In this document: piece after piece, positions 44,140-55,334 of the stretch
Layout of the letters: every line of letters begins with the position of its first letter
Position numbering within the stretch: the stretch's first letter is position 1
Source of the DNA: Myrmaecium sp. VS I D KN 1
Taxonomy: Eukaryota > Ascomycota > Dothideomycetes > Valsariales > Valsariaceae
Assembly: GCA_019775845.1 (NCBI GenBank)
Contig: JADQAV010000007.1
Span: 620,390 to 684,389 of the forward strand
Direction of reading: 5' to 3'
DNA: 64,000 nucleotides
Made by a program: the position numbers and the translations under genes
Notes under the pieces: generated by a model
Told to the model about the DNA's origin: nothing
Database searches by the model: none
What the model saw: only the letters and a program-made list of their open reading frames with translations

Positions 44140-47100
44140 ATGCATCTCCAGCAGGCCGAATCCGCTGGCCCTGCCAGCACCGAGAACGCGGAGCTGAAGC
44201 AGTTCGTCGAGAAGTCCTCTAGCCTTCCCTTCGGCCAGGAGCTCCCTCTATCCTCCATCGGCGGCCCTACCTACCTCACCGCCCAGGCGCTCATCCAGCA
44301 GGTCGCGTACACCCTGTCCGACAAGGTTTTCGCCTACTCCCCCGAGACCTTCGACTTGGACGTCGCCTTGAAGTACTGGAGCGCGCAGAAGGACAAGAAC
44401 GCATACGGATATCAGACTGGGGTCTTCGCCCTGGAATCTCGCACCGGTGCGGGCTCAATCGCCCTGGGCTACATTTTCTCCAAGGATTTCGATGTGAAGA
44501 AGCGCCATATCCCCCAGGCCATTGTTGCCTCCTCCGGCACTCTGCCTCTGCTCCGTTCCTCTCTCGACCAGCTGAGCCTCCTCTACTCCGTCTCCAACCC
44601 CGTCGTCGCCCACGTCGCCGCTGTCGATTATGCCGCGGAGTCCACCTCCGGCCTGGTGACGGATTATGTGACCTCCCAGGCTATCGCGGACGACCTTGGA
44701 CTCGGTCTCGTTGCTAGCGCCTCCCCTTACGAGGCCCAGCACATGTCTCTTTTCGCGACTCTTTTGTCCACGGTCCTGCCCACCATTCACACCTACGACG
44801 GCCTCAATGTTGGCCGCGAGACCACCCGCGTTGTTGATGTTCTGGATCAGGCCGCTCTCCATAAGAATTACCAGGCTATCCTGAAGGCCGACTCGAACGT
44901 GGAGAAGAAGCACTCCGACGCCGAGGGCCGCGTTGTCCGCCTCCTCCAGGCCTTCAACGACCAGTTCGGCACCGATTACAAGCTGTTCGAGTACCACGGC
45001 CACTCCGCTCCTGAAGCTGTTGTTGTGGTCTTCGGCACTGTCGAGGCGTCTTTGGGCGCTCAAGTCGCTGAGGCTTTGGCTAAGTCCGGCTCCAAGATCG
45101 GTGTCCTCAATGTTCGTGTGTACAAGCCGTTCGTCGAGGAGGCTTTCCTTGAGGCTCTGCCCGCGACCGTGAAGAACATCACCGTTCTCGGTCAGGTCAA
45201 AGATGAGGCTACCGTTTTCGATCCGGCGGAACACTCCATTCTGTATACCGATGTGCTTGCGGCAGTCAGCTTCTCCAGTCGGTCTGAGATCACTGTCGCC
45301 GACTTCAAGTACGCAAGGGAGCAAGTCTTCAACCCCAGCAACATTGCTGCCATCCTGCGTGCGGCCACTGGAGAGAAGACCGATGTCACCCAGCAGCAAG
45401 CCCCTGTCGAACTCCTTGCCAGCTCTGTCAACCAATACACTTTCTGGAATGTTGACGAATCTCCTTCTGCCTCTGCTCCCATTGTCTTTGGACAGCTGCT
45501 TTCTGCGGACTCGAAGACCAACGTGTCTGTCCGTACTGGCCACGACAATCTCGTACAAGGCGGTACTGTCCGCACCGATGTGCGGACCTCCAACAAGTCT
45601 ATCGAGGCCACTTACGCCATTGAGGATGCCGATCTCGCCTTTGTTGGCGACGAGAGGCTTCTCAATGAATTTGATATCGTCAATGGCCTGAAGTCTGGCG
45701 GGACTCTCATTGTCAAGCTTCCTGGTCTCAAGGACGATGAATTGGAGAAGCGCCTTACTGTGGGTGTTCGCAAGGCCCTGTTCTCGAAGAAGATTCAGCT
45801 TCATGTCTTTGACCCTACTGCTTCTGAGAAGGTGTCTGAGAACCCTGCTCTGGAGTCTTACCTGACCCAGCTGGCTGTCCTCCGCGTTGCTCGGGACGAC
45901 CTGTTCTCTTCCGGTTTCGAGAAGTTGGCTGCCATCAACGGCAGCGTTGAGACGCTGAAGGCGCTGGCTGCGGATCTTGAGAAGGTTCTTCGCCAGATCG
46001 ACATCCCCGAGTCCTGGGCTACCATCGAGCCTGAAGTGGAGAAGATCTCGCTCCCCACCAATATCAACGTCAACAGTTTCTCTTCCTTCGAGCGTACCGA
46101 GCCCGAGCCTCCCACTCTCCTCAAGAACTGGGTTACCGCGGCTAAGGGCCTTGCTTTCAAGGAAGCTTATGGTACTTCCACTGCCCTCCGCCCTGATCTC
46201 GGTATTCAGACCAAGATCGTGCACGTCAAGGAGCGCCGTCGTCTCACGCCGGAGACCTACGATCGTAATATCTTCCACATTGAGTTTGACCTCGGTGACT
46301 CTGGCCTTACGTATGCCATTGGTGAAGCTCTCGGTATTCACGCTGAGAACGATAAGGCGGAAGTCGAAGAGTTCATCAAGTGGTACGGTCTCAACCCTGA
46401 AGACATTGTCGAGGTTCCTACCCGCGAGGATCCCAACATTCTCGAGAACCGCACCGTCTACCAGGCGCTCCTGCAGAACGTTGATATCTTCGGCCGCCCT
46501 CCCAAGCGCTTCTATGAAGCCCTGGCGGAATTCGCTACCGACGAGAAGGAGAAGAAGGACTTGCTCGCGCTCGCCGGCCCCGAGGGCGCCACCGAATTCA
46601 AGCGTCGCGCTGAGGTCGATACCGTCACCTATGCCGACATCCTGCTCGAGTATCCTTCCGCCCACCCCTCTTTCCATGACATCGTTCGCATCGTCTCTCC
46701 CATGAAGCGCCGCGAATACTCCATTGCTTCCTCCCAGCACGTCACTCCCAACTCCGTGACTCTGTGCATTGTCACCGTTGGCTGGGTCGACTCCAAGGGC
46801 CGTGACCGTTTTGGTCAAGCGACCCGCTACCTCAACTCCCTCCGCATCGGCGCCCCCGTCACGGTCTCCGTCAAGCCTTCCGTCATGAAGCTCCCCACGG
46901 CCACCACCAGCCCCATCATCATGGCTGGTCTCGGTACCGGTCTCGCCCCCTTCCGTGCCTTCGTCCAGGAACGTGCCTGGCAGAAGCAGCAAGGCCACGA
47001 GATCGGCGAGGTGCTCCTGTACATGGGATCCCGCCACCAGCGCGAGGAATACTTGTACGGTGAGGAATGGGAGGCATACCAGGAGGCCGGCATCATCACG

Positions 47101-47373
47101 CACATGGGCTGCGCCTTCTCCCGTGACCAGCCCGAGAAGATCTACATCCAGGACCGCATGCGCCAGAGCTTGGACAAGATCCGCAGGGCCTACCTCGGCC
47201 TCGAGGGCGCCTTCTACCTTTGCGGCCCCACCTGGCCCGTCCCAGACGTCACCCAGGTGCTCCAGGAGGCCGTGGAGGCGCACAGGAAGGAGGAGGGTGC
47301 CAAGAAGATCGACTCTCGCCGTGAGATCGAGACGCTCAAGGAGGAGGGACGGTACGTGCTTGAGGTTTATTAG
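44140..47373 (+). CDS. MET10: Sulfite reductase [NADPH] flavoprotein component
   Basis: Intronless, 1077 residues, a little longer than yeast Met10. With the haemoprotein subunit it reduces sulfite to sulfide using NADPH in sulfate assimilation. The N-terminal half has the pyruvate-ferredoxin-oxidoreductase-like fold found in fungal Met10 (for example PTYLTAQALIQQVAYTLSDKVFAYSPETFDLDVALKYW). The C-terminal third is the ferredoxin-NADP reductase-like module: RREYSIASS (FAD), GLGTGLAPFRAFVQER (NADP pyrophosphate), YMGSRHQREEYLYGEEW and a C-terminal YVLEVY. A flavodoxin-type FMN domain is absent, as usual for this subunit. The start chosen is the ATG at 44140 in a GCCGCCATG context. Confidence 0.96.
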   Translation: MHLQQAESAGPASTENAELKQFVEKSSSLPFGQELPLSSIGGPTYLTAQALIQQVAYTLSDKVFAYSPETFDLDVALKYWSAQKDKNAYGYQTGVFALESRTGAGSIALGYIFSKDFDVKKRHIPQAIVASSGTLPLLRSSLDQLSLLYSVSNPVVAHVAAVDYAAESTSGLVTDYVTSQAIADDLGLGLVASASPYEAQHMSLFATLLSTVLPTIHTYDGLNVGRETTRVVDVLDQAALHKNYQAILKADSNVEKKHSDAEGRVVRLLQAFNDQFGTDYKLFEYHGHSAPEAVVVVFGTVEASLGAQVAEALAKSGSKIGVLNVRVYKPFVEEAFLEALPATVKNITVLGQVKDEATVFDPAEHSILYTDVLAAVSFSSRSEITVADFKYAREQVFNPSNIAAILRAATGEKTDVTQQQAPVELLASSVNQYTFWNVDESPSASAPIVFGQLLSADSKTNVSVRTGHDNLVQGGTVRTDVRTSNKSIEATYAIEDADLAFVGDERLLNEFDIVNGLKSGGTLIVKLPGLKDDELEKRLTVGVRKALFSKKIQLHVFDPTASEKVSENPALESYLTQLAVLRVARDDLFSSGFEKLAAINGSVETLKALAADLEKVLRQIDIPESWATIEPEVEKISLPTNINVNSFSSFERTEPEPPTLLKNWVTAAKGLAFKEAYGTSTALRPDLGIQTKIVHVKERRRLTPETYDRNIFHIEFDLGDSGLTYAIGEALGIHAENDKAEVEEFIKWYGLNPEDIVEVPTREDPNILENRTVYQALLQNVDIFGRPPKRFYEALAEFATDEKEKKDLLALAGPEGATEFKRRAEVDTVTYADILLEYPSAHPSFHDIVRIVSPMKRREYSIASSQHVTPNSVTLCIVTVGWVDSKGRDRFGQATRYLNSLRIGAPVTVSVKPSVMKLPTATTSPIIMAGLGTGLAPFRAFVQERAWQKQQGHEIGEVLLYMGSRHQREEYLYGEEWEAYQEAGIITHMGCAFSRDQPEKIYIQDRMRQSLDKIRRAYLGLEGAFYLCGPTWPVPDVTQVLQEAVEAHRKEEGAKKIDSRREIETLKEEGRYVLEVY

Positions 47374-48295
47374 AGATGGGGCTAGGCTAGGCTCATCCTC
47401 AGTGTGAAGCGTTTGAACATATTCCGTCTCGTTTTTTCTTTCTTATATCGTAGCCGCTATAGTCAGGTGTTTGGATAGGGAAAATTTCTATCTTTACTTC
47501 TCGCACCCTGCATCATGCTTTCTTGCTACCCTCTTATTTTTATCTCGTGACCGTGTCATGGCCTTTCGTCGTTGATAACCGGTGGGATTTTGCTCCCAGA
47601 ACGAACACCGAAGAGTGAGACAAGACGAAACTAAGTCTCCTCATAGCAGTAGCAGCTACAAACAAGCAGGCGTAGTCACTGAAATGCATTTATCACTTCT
47701 CTCGTCGGACTGGCTCTATGAAAATCTCATATGCACAACACAGTTTCCCTCTGCTCTTCCGAATCATCATGGAACAACAATCCCCCTCCTTAAAGAAACG
47801 CTAGCCTCGTGTTTCCTTAAAACAAGGTTTGGAGTTGGTGAGCCTGCTTGCCACCCGTTCGAGTCATCATATCTGTTGTTCCGTGAGAACAGTCCCCTTC
47901 TAAAAAAAATGCTCGCCTCGTGTTTCCTTAAAAGACATGGTTTGGGGTTGGTGGGCATGCTCGCCACCCGCCATGGGGTTCGAACCATCACTTTTGTTGT
48001 TCCATGCCAATAACAAACGTTAAGAAAGAAGGAAAGAAAGGACGGCAACTTCCCGCTCCTGTTGAGTGACCGGCTGAGGAAAGTAGGAAGGGAAGGATTC
48101 TCGCTGGACTGGTACCTCAGGGTGGTTAGGTGGTGTCCCATGGCACCGATACAGCCGCCGGCAGAGAAAAGGAGGGAGAACGGTCTGAACTGTGTCGGAA
48201 AGAAAACAAAAGAATAGGTATGGAGGCTGGATAGAGATACTGCTCATCTGATGGGGAGACCGAACACCCAAGTGAAAGGGAATGTCCCGCCAGAC
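47374..48295. other. Convergent intergenic region with a tandem duplication
   Basis: 3' flanks of MET10 and the dynamin-like gene. Contains the tandem repeat listed at 47771-48006. No gene recognised. Confidence 0.5.
47771..48006 (+). repeat. Diverged tandem duplication of about 115 bases
   Basis: Copy one (47771-47885) and copy two (47886-48006) share GCCTCGTGTTTCCTTAAAA, then GGTTTGG-GTTGGTG-GC-TGCTTGCCACCCG, TTCGA and TTGTTGTTCC-TG. Identity is roughly 75-80 percent by eye. The second copy contains GGTTCGAACC, which looks like a tRNA T-loop, but no tRNA cloverleaf can be built. Confidence 0.7.
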
Positions 48296-51068
48296 TCAGA
48301 CCGCGTAATCCATGACGGCGTCGTAGTTTTGCGTGTTCACAAAGGTATGGGCCGAAGAGGAAGAAGCAGCAGCTGCTGCTGCCGATGCTGGAATCGGCGC
48401 CGAGAGTTTCGTCGTCAAGGCATCGAGAGTGGCCTGCGCCTCCGTGAGCGCCCTCTTCTCCGTGGTATAATGTATGCGCAGCTCGACACGATGGCTGTCT
48501 TCAGCTAGTAACTTGATGCATGTATCGTGGACATCAGGCTGGTTCAGCTTGAGCTGACGCCATAACTCATTAGCGACATCGACCCGGAGGGCTTCGAACA
48601 GCTCGCCCTGGACACCTTGGCAGATCACGTCGTAGAAGCGGAGAGAGGCGAGATTATAATATCCGCGCACCTTGGCCAGGACCTCGACCTCGCGCTGGTA
48701 AGGGTCGTTATTGATCTGCTGGCCCAGCTGGGCATCTTGCTTGATCTTCCGGTCGCGTTCCTGCGGGCTCAGCCGCTTTCCCGTTGCGCGTTCCAGCTCG
48801 ATGAAATAGACAGCGGCGCGTGCTTCCTTGCGAGCTTTCTCCAAGATATCAAGCTCCTCTTTCTTCTCTCGTTCCCACACGTCGTTGTCACCGGAGAAGG
48901 CCTTGTACCGTTCCAGACTGAGGGTGCGAGGAGCGGCTGAGTCGTCCTGCTTGAGGAATTGGTTATTCAGGAATTGGTGCACGATGTGCCGGGATTCACG
49001 TGCGAAGGCGGCGGTCTGCCAGTTGCGGAAGACCTCGCTGAGACGGGCGTCGATCTTGGCCTCCAGATTAAATCTGAGGGACCTGAAGAAGTCGTAAAGC
49101 GGGTTATCCCACTTACTGAGCGATATAGAGATCAGATGTTGTAGCGCCTTTGGGTCACACTCCCCCGGGATGTCCGAATTAGATATGTCGTCCAAGATTT
49201 CTCGTATTTCGGTCAATCTGAACGACGCCGCTAAGGACGCGACAGGTTGAGGATTGCCATGCTGCCGCTTCGGCAGTGGCGTATAGTGTGCAGCAGACCC
49301 GGCCTTCCGCTTTTTCGGCGTAGTAAAAGGTGGCTCTCCGGACGTCGGGGTGGGCTGTGGTGCAGGGCTCTCGTCGTCGGAGTCGATAATGACTGCCATA
49401 TCCGAGCCATCTTGTGTGTGCTGAGGAGCATGATCTCTATAGATCTCTTTGTCGCTCGGTACGGTCTTCACCATCTTCGGCTTCTGTTCCGAAAGAGCGG
49501 TGTACAGCTCGCCGCGCAAGACTTTCCAAGTCCGCCGCCACTCGTTGTGAGGATGGTCGCCATCCATATCCTTCCGGAGCAGATCGGCAAAGTCATTGAT
49601 CGTGTCCATCACGATCCGCATCGCGTTTTCCTTTGGGGGCTCGGGTAACTGCGCCAGTTGCTCGTCCAACTCAGCGAGCCGCTGACCAACTCGCTGTCGG
49701 ATCTCGGGAAGACAGCCGAAAATGAGACTCCCTAGTTTCTTCGAAAGAGCAGTCTGAAGCGCGGACGTTCCGAAACGATCGCGGAAGTCTCCTAAAGCTG
49801 TATTCCATGGAGGACGTTTGAAGAATTCCTTCTCTAGGGTTCGCGCCTCTCTATGGGTAGGAAATTCTTTGAGCTCGGATTGCGAAGGCTGCTTCGTCAC
49901 ATACCACTCGTGGCCAAGGGCGAACTCTCGGCCCAGGAGGACTCTCTTCCACTTGTCGTAATCCGTGTCCCCAGAAGGGAGCCTGTCCGGCTTTGTCAAG
50001 ACGCCGATGCACCGTTCGCTGGCCCCGTGAATGTCGTTGACCAACCTCAGAGCGGTGGAATTATGTAGGTCATTTTCCATCGCGACAGCTAGAAGGATCA
50101 AGGTATGCGGAGAAGAGATATACTGCTCAACGAGGTTTCGAATCAGGTCCACCAAATGACGCTTGCTGCGATCTTCTGTTTGATTGATGATACCCGGAAG
50201 GTCTACGAACGACAGACTGGGCAGGTCGGGCCCGAAGATATCTACACAGACCGGGTTAGGAGAGAAGTCCGCCTGGAATAGGTGCTTATCAGTGAGTGAG
50301 CCTATTTCCTTATGCAGGTATGACGTGGGCTCATGTTTCGGGTTAAGAGTTGCCATGTGAGCTCGGAGGAGGACATCCTCCAACTCCTCGATAGTCGCAA
50401 CCGTCTTGAAGTCAATCGTTGTTGGCATATCTTGCTCCACCCATGGGTAGAAAAGCTGACCATATTGCTTTTCAAGGCCGGGCATATAAGCATATGGCTT
50501 GCTCAGATAGACGCGAAAAGACCAGGTTGGCGCTGATTCCATCTTCAGGTGAAAGGGACACTAGATCGTCTTAGTTATGGACTCCGAGCGTTCGGATAAG
50601 CGACTAACTTACCCGGGTACCTGTACCACTACATTTTGGAAGTCGAATTTCACTGATCCCTTCGATGTTCTATGGTGTGATTAGTCAAGCAGCCGCCGAT
50701 AGAATGAATCGACTTACTGAGCTTTTTCCTGCTGATTGGTCACCGATGGCGACGACCCGGGGAAGTGGAATATTAGACTTCTCAATCCCAAGCTGTTCTA
50801 GTCGAGTGATTGCATTTATAAGGTCTTTCAAAGACTGTCCCATCGTCGCGACATTGCTGGACATCGTCGATGCCCCGGAACCTTCAGTACGTCCGGCTAC
50901 GTCCTGCATTGCAAAGTCCTCATTGGCAGCCATGGTCGCAACTGACGCAGCGCGTATAGGAACAGAGACAATGTTGGTATGCGCAGCCACTGTAATGGTA
51001 TTGTCGGTGTTAGAGGCTTCTTTATTCGGTGTGCAGTAGTTCGCATCTCGAGCTTCCGGATGAGCCAT
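48296..51068 (-). CDS. Dynamin-like (Mx-type) GTPase
   Basis: Exons 51068-50718, 50669-50613 and 50560-48296 encode 890 residues. G1 is GDQSAGKSS (109-117), with the first intron directly after it; G3 is DLPG (256-259); G4 is TKPD (325-328). After the GTPase domain come the helical stalk and a C-terminal GED-like part (ELWRQLKLNQPDVHDTCIKLLAEDSHRVELR). This layout is that of the large fungal Mx-like dynamin family, whose roles are mostly unknown. Residues about 500-575 are a disordered insert with VIIDSDDE (526-533) and PKKRK (551-555), possible SUMO-interaction and nuclear-localisation motifs. No PH domain or transmembrane segment is seen. The start is uncertain; the next ATG (about 50933) is also plausible. 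Confidence 0.9.
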
Positions 51069-51779
51069 ATTCGTCGACAACAAGACTAACCACAGTAGAA
51101 GGGGTACCGTTGACAGAGTCAAGCAATAGCACCGTGGTGCTGACGAACAAGACCTGACGTTGTGCGGAATGATCAGGCGAGAGAGGGTAGCAACGGAAGA
51201 AGAGAGCTGACGCAGACTGAGAAACGAAGCTGCAGACTGAGAAACGAAGCAACAGATGCAGACAAGAAACGAGCGAAGAATGAGGCCAAAGGAGAAGATA
51301 GTTTAGTGAAGTGTGAAGTTGAAGGGTAGAGATAAGGAGGATTGAGAAGGAAATAGTAGAAGTCGGTCAACAAGCGAAGCGTTTGTCAACAACGCTTTCA
51401 CATGCTGTCTGCCGCTGGTCTCATGCAACACGTGCCAGCTGTCAATAACACCAGGCAGCAGAGCGCTAAAAATGCTGTCCATGAGATGTCTAACATGGCT
51501 ATCCCTCACATCGTGCAGTGTACTGTACAGGCTCACCGACTAAGTACGGACTATAGCGAATACCGATGTTGATCAAAAGCTTTGCTAAAACGCGTAGCCT
51601 GTATCAGCCTTTACGTAGCACCCGTCGTCACCTGGCTGTTTCCCTTTTGGCCCGGTACTGTACTCAAGAAGAAATGCGACCCCATGTTTGATCAGGTTGC
51701 CAAAAGGAATGGACTCAACGAAATAAAGTGGATGGTGGAGAAATGAAAGCCAAACCTCCAAGATGCACTTCAAATACTG
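51069..51779. other. Intergenic
   Basis: Upstream of the dynamin-like gene; A/G-rich between 51180 and 51370. No gene recognised. Confidence 0.5.
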
Positions 51780-53084
51780 TTACTCCTCCTTCACTTTCAC
51801 TACAACCTTTCCGAAGTGCCCACCACTCCACAAATGCTGCAGAGCCTTATCTGCCTCCTCAAATCTGAACACCCTATCGACAATCTTTTCCCACCTCTCC
51901 TTCAGTCCCTTCTCCTCCACAAAGCTGACTAGCTCTTCGAAATCGTCTCGGCTCCCATTCAAAATGCCTTTCAGGGTGACGTTCTTCCGTAGAGCCAGCA
52001 GATTCACATTCGTCCGATCGCCCTCATCATCCTCCTTGCCGCTGACATACCCAATCGCAGCAATAACTCCTCCGAAAGCAATAGCGTCAAAGCTTCTCCG
52101 CAATGTCTTTGCTCCAGCGGTCTCCAGAATAATATCCACACCTTCTTCCTCGGTGACCTCGTTAACAACCCTATCCCAGTCTTCCGTCGTCCGGTAATTT
52201 ACCGTCCAATCCGCTCCTAGCTCCTTCGCCCGCCTCAACTTCTCATCCGACGAGCTGATGACGAAAACCTGCGCACCGGCCGCCTTCGCCAACAGGAGCG
52301 CGCTCATTGCCACACCGCCCGTACCCTGCACCAAGACAATCTTTCGACCGCCTTCTCCGCTTCCCTCTCTTTTGCTGGCATCGAGGTTACCTACGACACC
52401 ACCCTCCTTTAGACTGCTCCACGCCGTCACTCCGGCAATGGGCAAGCATGCCGCTATCTCCGGGCTCCACCCTTGCGGGGCCCTCACGAGCCCATGCTCA
52501 GGGAACTTGCGCCAGTTGCACAGCACGCCTGGCTGGGGCAGACCCAGGCCGTGCAACATATGCTCGGCTTTCACTTGGCCACGGATGTGGGTTTGATTGA
52601 AGGTTGAGAGCACACGATCTCCAGGCTGGAAACGGGAGACCTTGGGTCCGGCGCGGAGGATGGTAGAGCAAGAGTCGGAGCAGAGTGTGATGGGCTCCGC
52701 AGCGCCGCCAGCCGTGGCGCGGTGATGCTTGTAGAGGCCCTCGGCGACTGGGAGGCATGATCAGTTTTCCTCGCCATGGATGGACATGAACTATTCGGGA
52801 ACGAGAGATGAAAGAGCAAAGGCGAATTGACGGACTTCGCCTATAAGGACCAAAAAGACGACCACCAAGCCGAAGATCAGGCTTGCCTTAGGAAGGACAG
52901 GAGTAGACAAGATAAATGGGAACCTTCACTCACCCTCCGCATCCCGATAATTCAGCGCGACAGCTTCGATCGCGACAACCACCTCATTTTCTGCCAATTC
53001 CTCCTCCTCCGGATCGCCCTCCTTCTCCACCAATTTCACTTTATCCACGCCGTCCAACTTGCTCTGCCATGCCCTGAACACCAT
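51780..53084 (-). CDS. Zinc-independent MDR-type alcohol dehydrogenase/quinone oxidoreductase
   Basis: Exons 53084-52934 and 52747-51780 give 372 residues; the 186-base intron has a GTGAGT donor and CAG acceptor. The N-terminal part has ALNYRDAEV and the GDRVLSTFN segment of the GroES-like domain. The nucleotide-binding part shows VLVQGTGGVAMSALLLAKAAGAQVFVISSSDEKLRRAKELGADWTVNY, the glycine-rich and Ser/Arg-Lys pattern of NADP-dependent MDR enzymes. It continues with AIAFGGVIAAIGYVSG and ends GKVVVKVKEE. Catalytic-zinc and structural-zinc Cys ligands are lacking, so a quinone oxidoreductase/enoyl-reductase-like activity is more likely than a zinc alcohol dehydrogenase. Substrate unknown. Confidence 0.9.
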
Positions 53085-53796
53085 TTTCACAAAGTTCCTC
53101 TGCACGTTTGGTGAAACCGCTTAATCAATCGAAGGATGAGTTGAGTGAGTGAGAGAAAAGAGTCCATCGAGGACATCAGAGAAGACGTTCAAGCCGCCGT
53201 CTCCCCTCTGAGATGACTAATGAAGCGCTCTCCACCTGCCATGACGGTACTCTTGTGGGTCCTTCGGGAAGGATTGCGCACCGTTGATACCCCACATTGT
53301 ACGCCTCAGGCATCGCAAGGCTGACGCTGGGAGCTGCCCGCATCAAGGTTTTCAACATCCTAGCACAGTGTTCGACGATGGGGTCGTGAATATACCAGAT
53401 TGAAGCTTTCAAGGGTTCATGATTGGATGGATAGGCTTCGCAAACGCAAGCTCTGCTGCGGGATTGCGACCCCATGCTCACGGCACGCTTCAGAGGCAGC
53501 TCAATCCAGGGAAAACGGCAGTATTTGGAAAGAGAAACTGGGGTGCCCAGGTAAGATGAAGAACATAAGGTATTGCTTGCTCCAACGGCACGATGAACAT
53601 TACACTACAGAGCCAGAGTGTTCGTTTCAAAGGCACCGTCTGACTAAATGGGTTATCTCCAGAACCTCGTCCTTGAGCATGTGGCCAGACCATTCGTTGC
53701 TGAGATGGTGAACCCGCTGAAAAAACATCCACCAAAACCTTCACTTTTCTAAGCTGCTTTTGAACACTGCCGCGCCTTCCCAGGCCTCCGTTGTCC
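53085..53796. other. Intergenic
   Basis: Upstream of the MDR gene and 3' flank of the next minus-strand gene. Nothing recognised. Confidence 0.5.
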
Positions 53797-54573
53797 TCAT
53801 TTGATTCCCGTGAACGAAGCCCATCGCTCCGTCAAACCGTCCTTCCCAGTCACATTTTGCTTCGCTTGCATTTGTTTCCGCTGTGCCCGGATGGACTTCT
53901 TTCTCGGCATTGGCTGCTCGCCCTCCTCCAGACCCGCCTCCACACAGCTCCGCTTCTGTCGCCTTGGCTCTTCCGTTCTTTGCTCTTCCACTTCCTCCAA
54001 CTCTCTTACCACCGGGCCCAAGTCCGGGTACGTCACCTCGCCTCCCCCTTTCTTAACTAACATGCCGACTATCAGCTCTCCTGCCGCGACACAAATCTCG
54101 ACTTCCCACAGCTCTGCGATGCCATCCGCCCACCCCTCCGACAACGGTCTGCCCTCCGTCTCGTACTGCTCCTCCAATTTTGCAAACCTTCGCCGTATCC
54201 ACCGACATCCGGCATCGAACAGCCGCTCGAACGCGTCAAGTGGGGTGAGAAAGCTGTTGATGAATGCAGCCTCTCTTAAGAACGCCTCGCGGATGGCGGG
54301 GATGGCGGTTGCGGCGAGGAAGGAGGCCTCGGAGAGGGGCAGAGAGGAGAGGAGAGTTGGAAACGGTAGGAGCGGGGTGAGCGGCGCGGTGTCAAGGTGG
54401 GAGCGCAGGGTGGGGAGGTCGAGGTGCAGGGTGTGAGTGTTGGTGAGAGAGGAAAGGTGAGCCCGTGTGTCGGTGAGATGCTGGCTGGTTAGGGCGGCGC
54501 GAGTGTTGCAGAAGGCCGGCAATGAGAGAGAGGTAGGTGGTGGAGGGCTTGTAGAATTGCAGAAAACATCCAT
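53797..54573 (-). CDS. Hypothetical protein, helical
   Basis: Intronless frame of 258 residues. The middle part (about 75-190) looks like a folded helical domain: SFLAATAIPAIREAFLREAAFINSFLTPLDAFERLFDAGCRWIRRRFAKLEEQYE and GWADGIAELWEVEICVAAGELIVGMLV. The C-terminus is Lys/Arg-rich (PRKKSIRAQRKQMQAKQNVTGKDGLTERWASF), possibly nucleic-acid binding or a nuclear signal. No known domain is recognised. Amino-acid composition, length and the ordered middle make a real gene likely. Confidence 0.65.
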   Translation of the reverse strand: MDVFCNSTSPPPPTSLSLPAFCNTRAALTSQHLTDTRAHLSSLTNTHTLHLDLPTLRSHLDTAPLTPLLPFPTLLSSLPLSEASFLAATAIPAIREAFLREAAFINSFLTPLDAFERLFDAGCRWIRRRFAKLEEQYETEGRPLSEGWADGIAELWEVEICVAAGELIVGMLVKKGGGEVTYPDLGPVVRELEEVEEQRTEEPRRQKRSCVEAGLEEGEQPMPRKKSIRAQRKQMQAKQNVTGKDGLTERWASFTGIK

Positions 54574-55334
54574 GGCCGACCTGGGTATAAGGATTAGTTG
54601 AGCCAGAGTCTCTGTAAGTTAATCAAGTTGAAAAGAGAGGTTCAGCTGAAGACAGGGGGAAAGGCATGGGCGACTGCCAGATTCTGTGGTTATGATGAAC
54701 CGGTGCGGCGATGCGCTTGGACACGACAAGAGGGCTCAAGGACATTGTGTGACCCTGAGTCTGTCACTGCTTGAAGCCTGTTAGAACAATGTCATTGACA
54801 AAGCGTGACGAACTCCAAACTCGGATCATGCGGGCTTTGGACAGCACATGACAGCAAAGGTGGAATAGTCCATTTACGTTAGAGAAGTAAGGACCAAATC
54901 GGAAAAGACAAACGGAAAGGGCGCAATGAACATTCAAGGCAAAACAGGACATGTGAGACGCTAACTATGGCTGTTCGGGCAGATCAATAAAAGACAGAGG
55001 AATATAAGAGAGACGCTGGGATAACAGAGAGAAATGCGACTCCAAGAATAGTTTTTGCCAGAGCCTCTTATGTCGGTCACGAGACATCAGCAGTATTAAG
55101 CTGCCGCATCCTTGAAGGTGCTCAAAGTTGCGCGCAGTGTATGTAGAGGAGACGTACGGGAAAGCACTGCTCATTTTAGCGTGATACCTTAAGAAGCTAT
55201 GACGTTCACGGACGAACCTCGGATGTCTTTTAGATCCCCACGACTGATCATCATCAACTACATTGACCAGCACTATTTACCTCCACTGCATCCATATAAC
55301 TTTGTCCTAAGTTTACCAGATTATATCCGCCGTG
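54574..55334. other. Divergent intergenic region
   Basis: Between the helical hypothetical gene (minus) and FMP52 (plus). No feature recognised. Confidence 0.5.

Noticed and set aside
44455-47283. 942-residue open frame antisense to MET10
   Set aside because: It mirrors the biased codon use of a highly expressed gene; the sense strand has clear Met10 motifs and the antisense product has none.
47970-47995. GGTTCGAACC as part of a tRNA gene
   Set aside because: No acceptor, D or anticodon stem can be paired around it on either strand.
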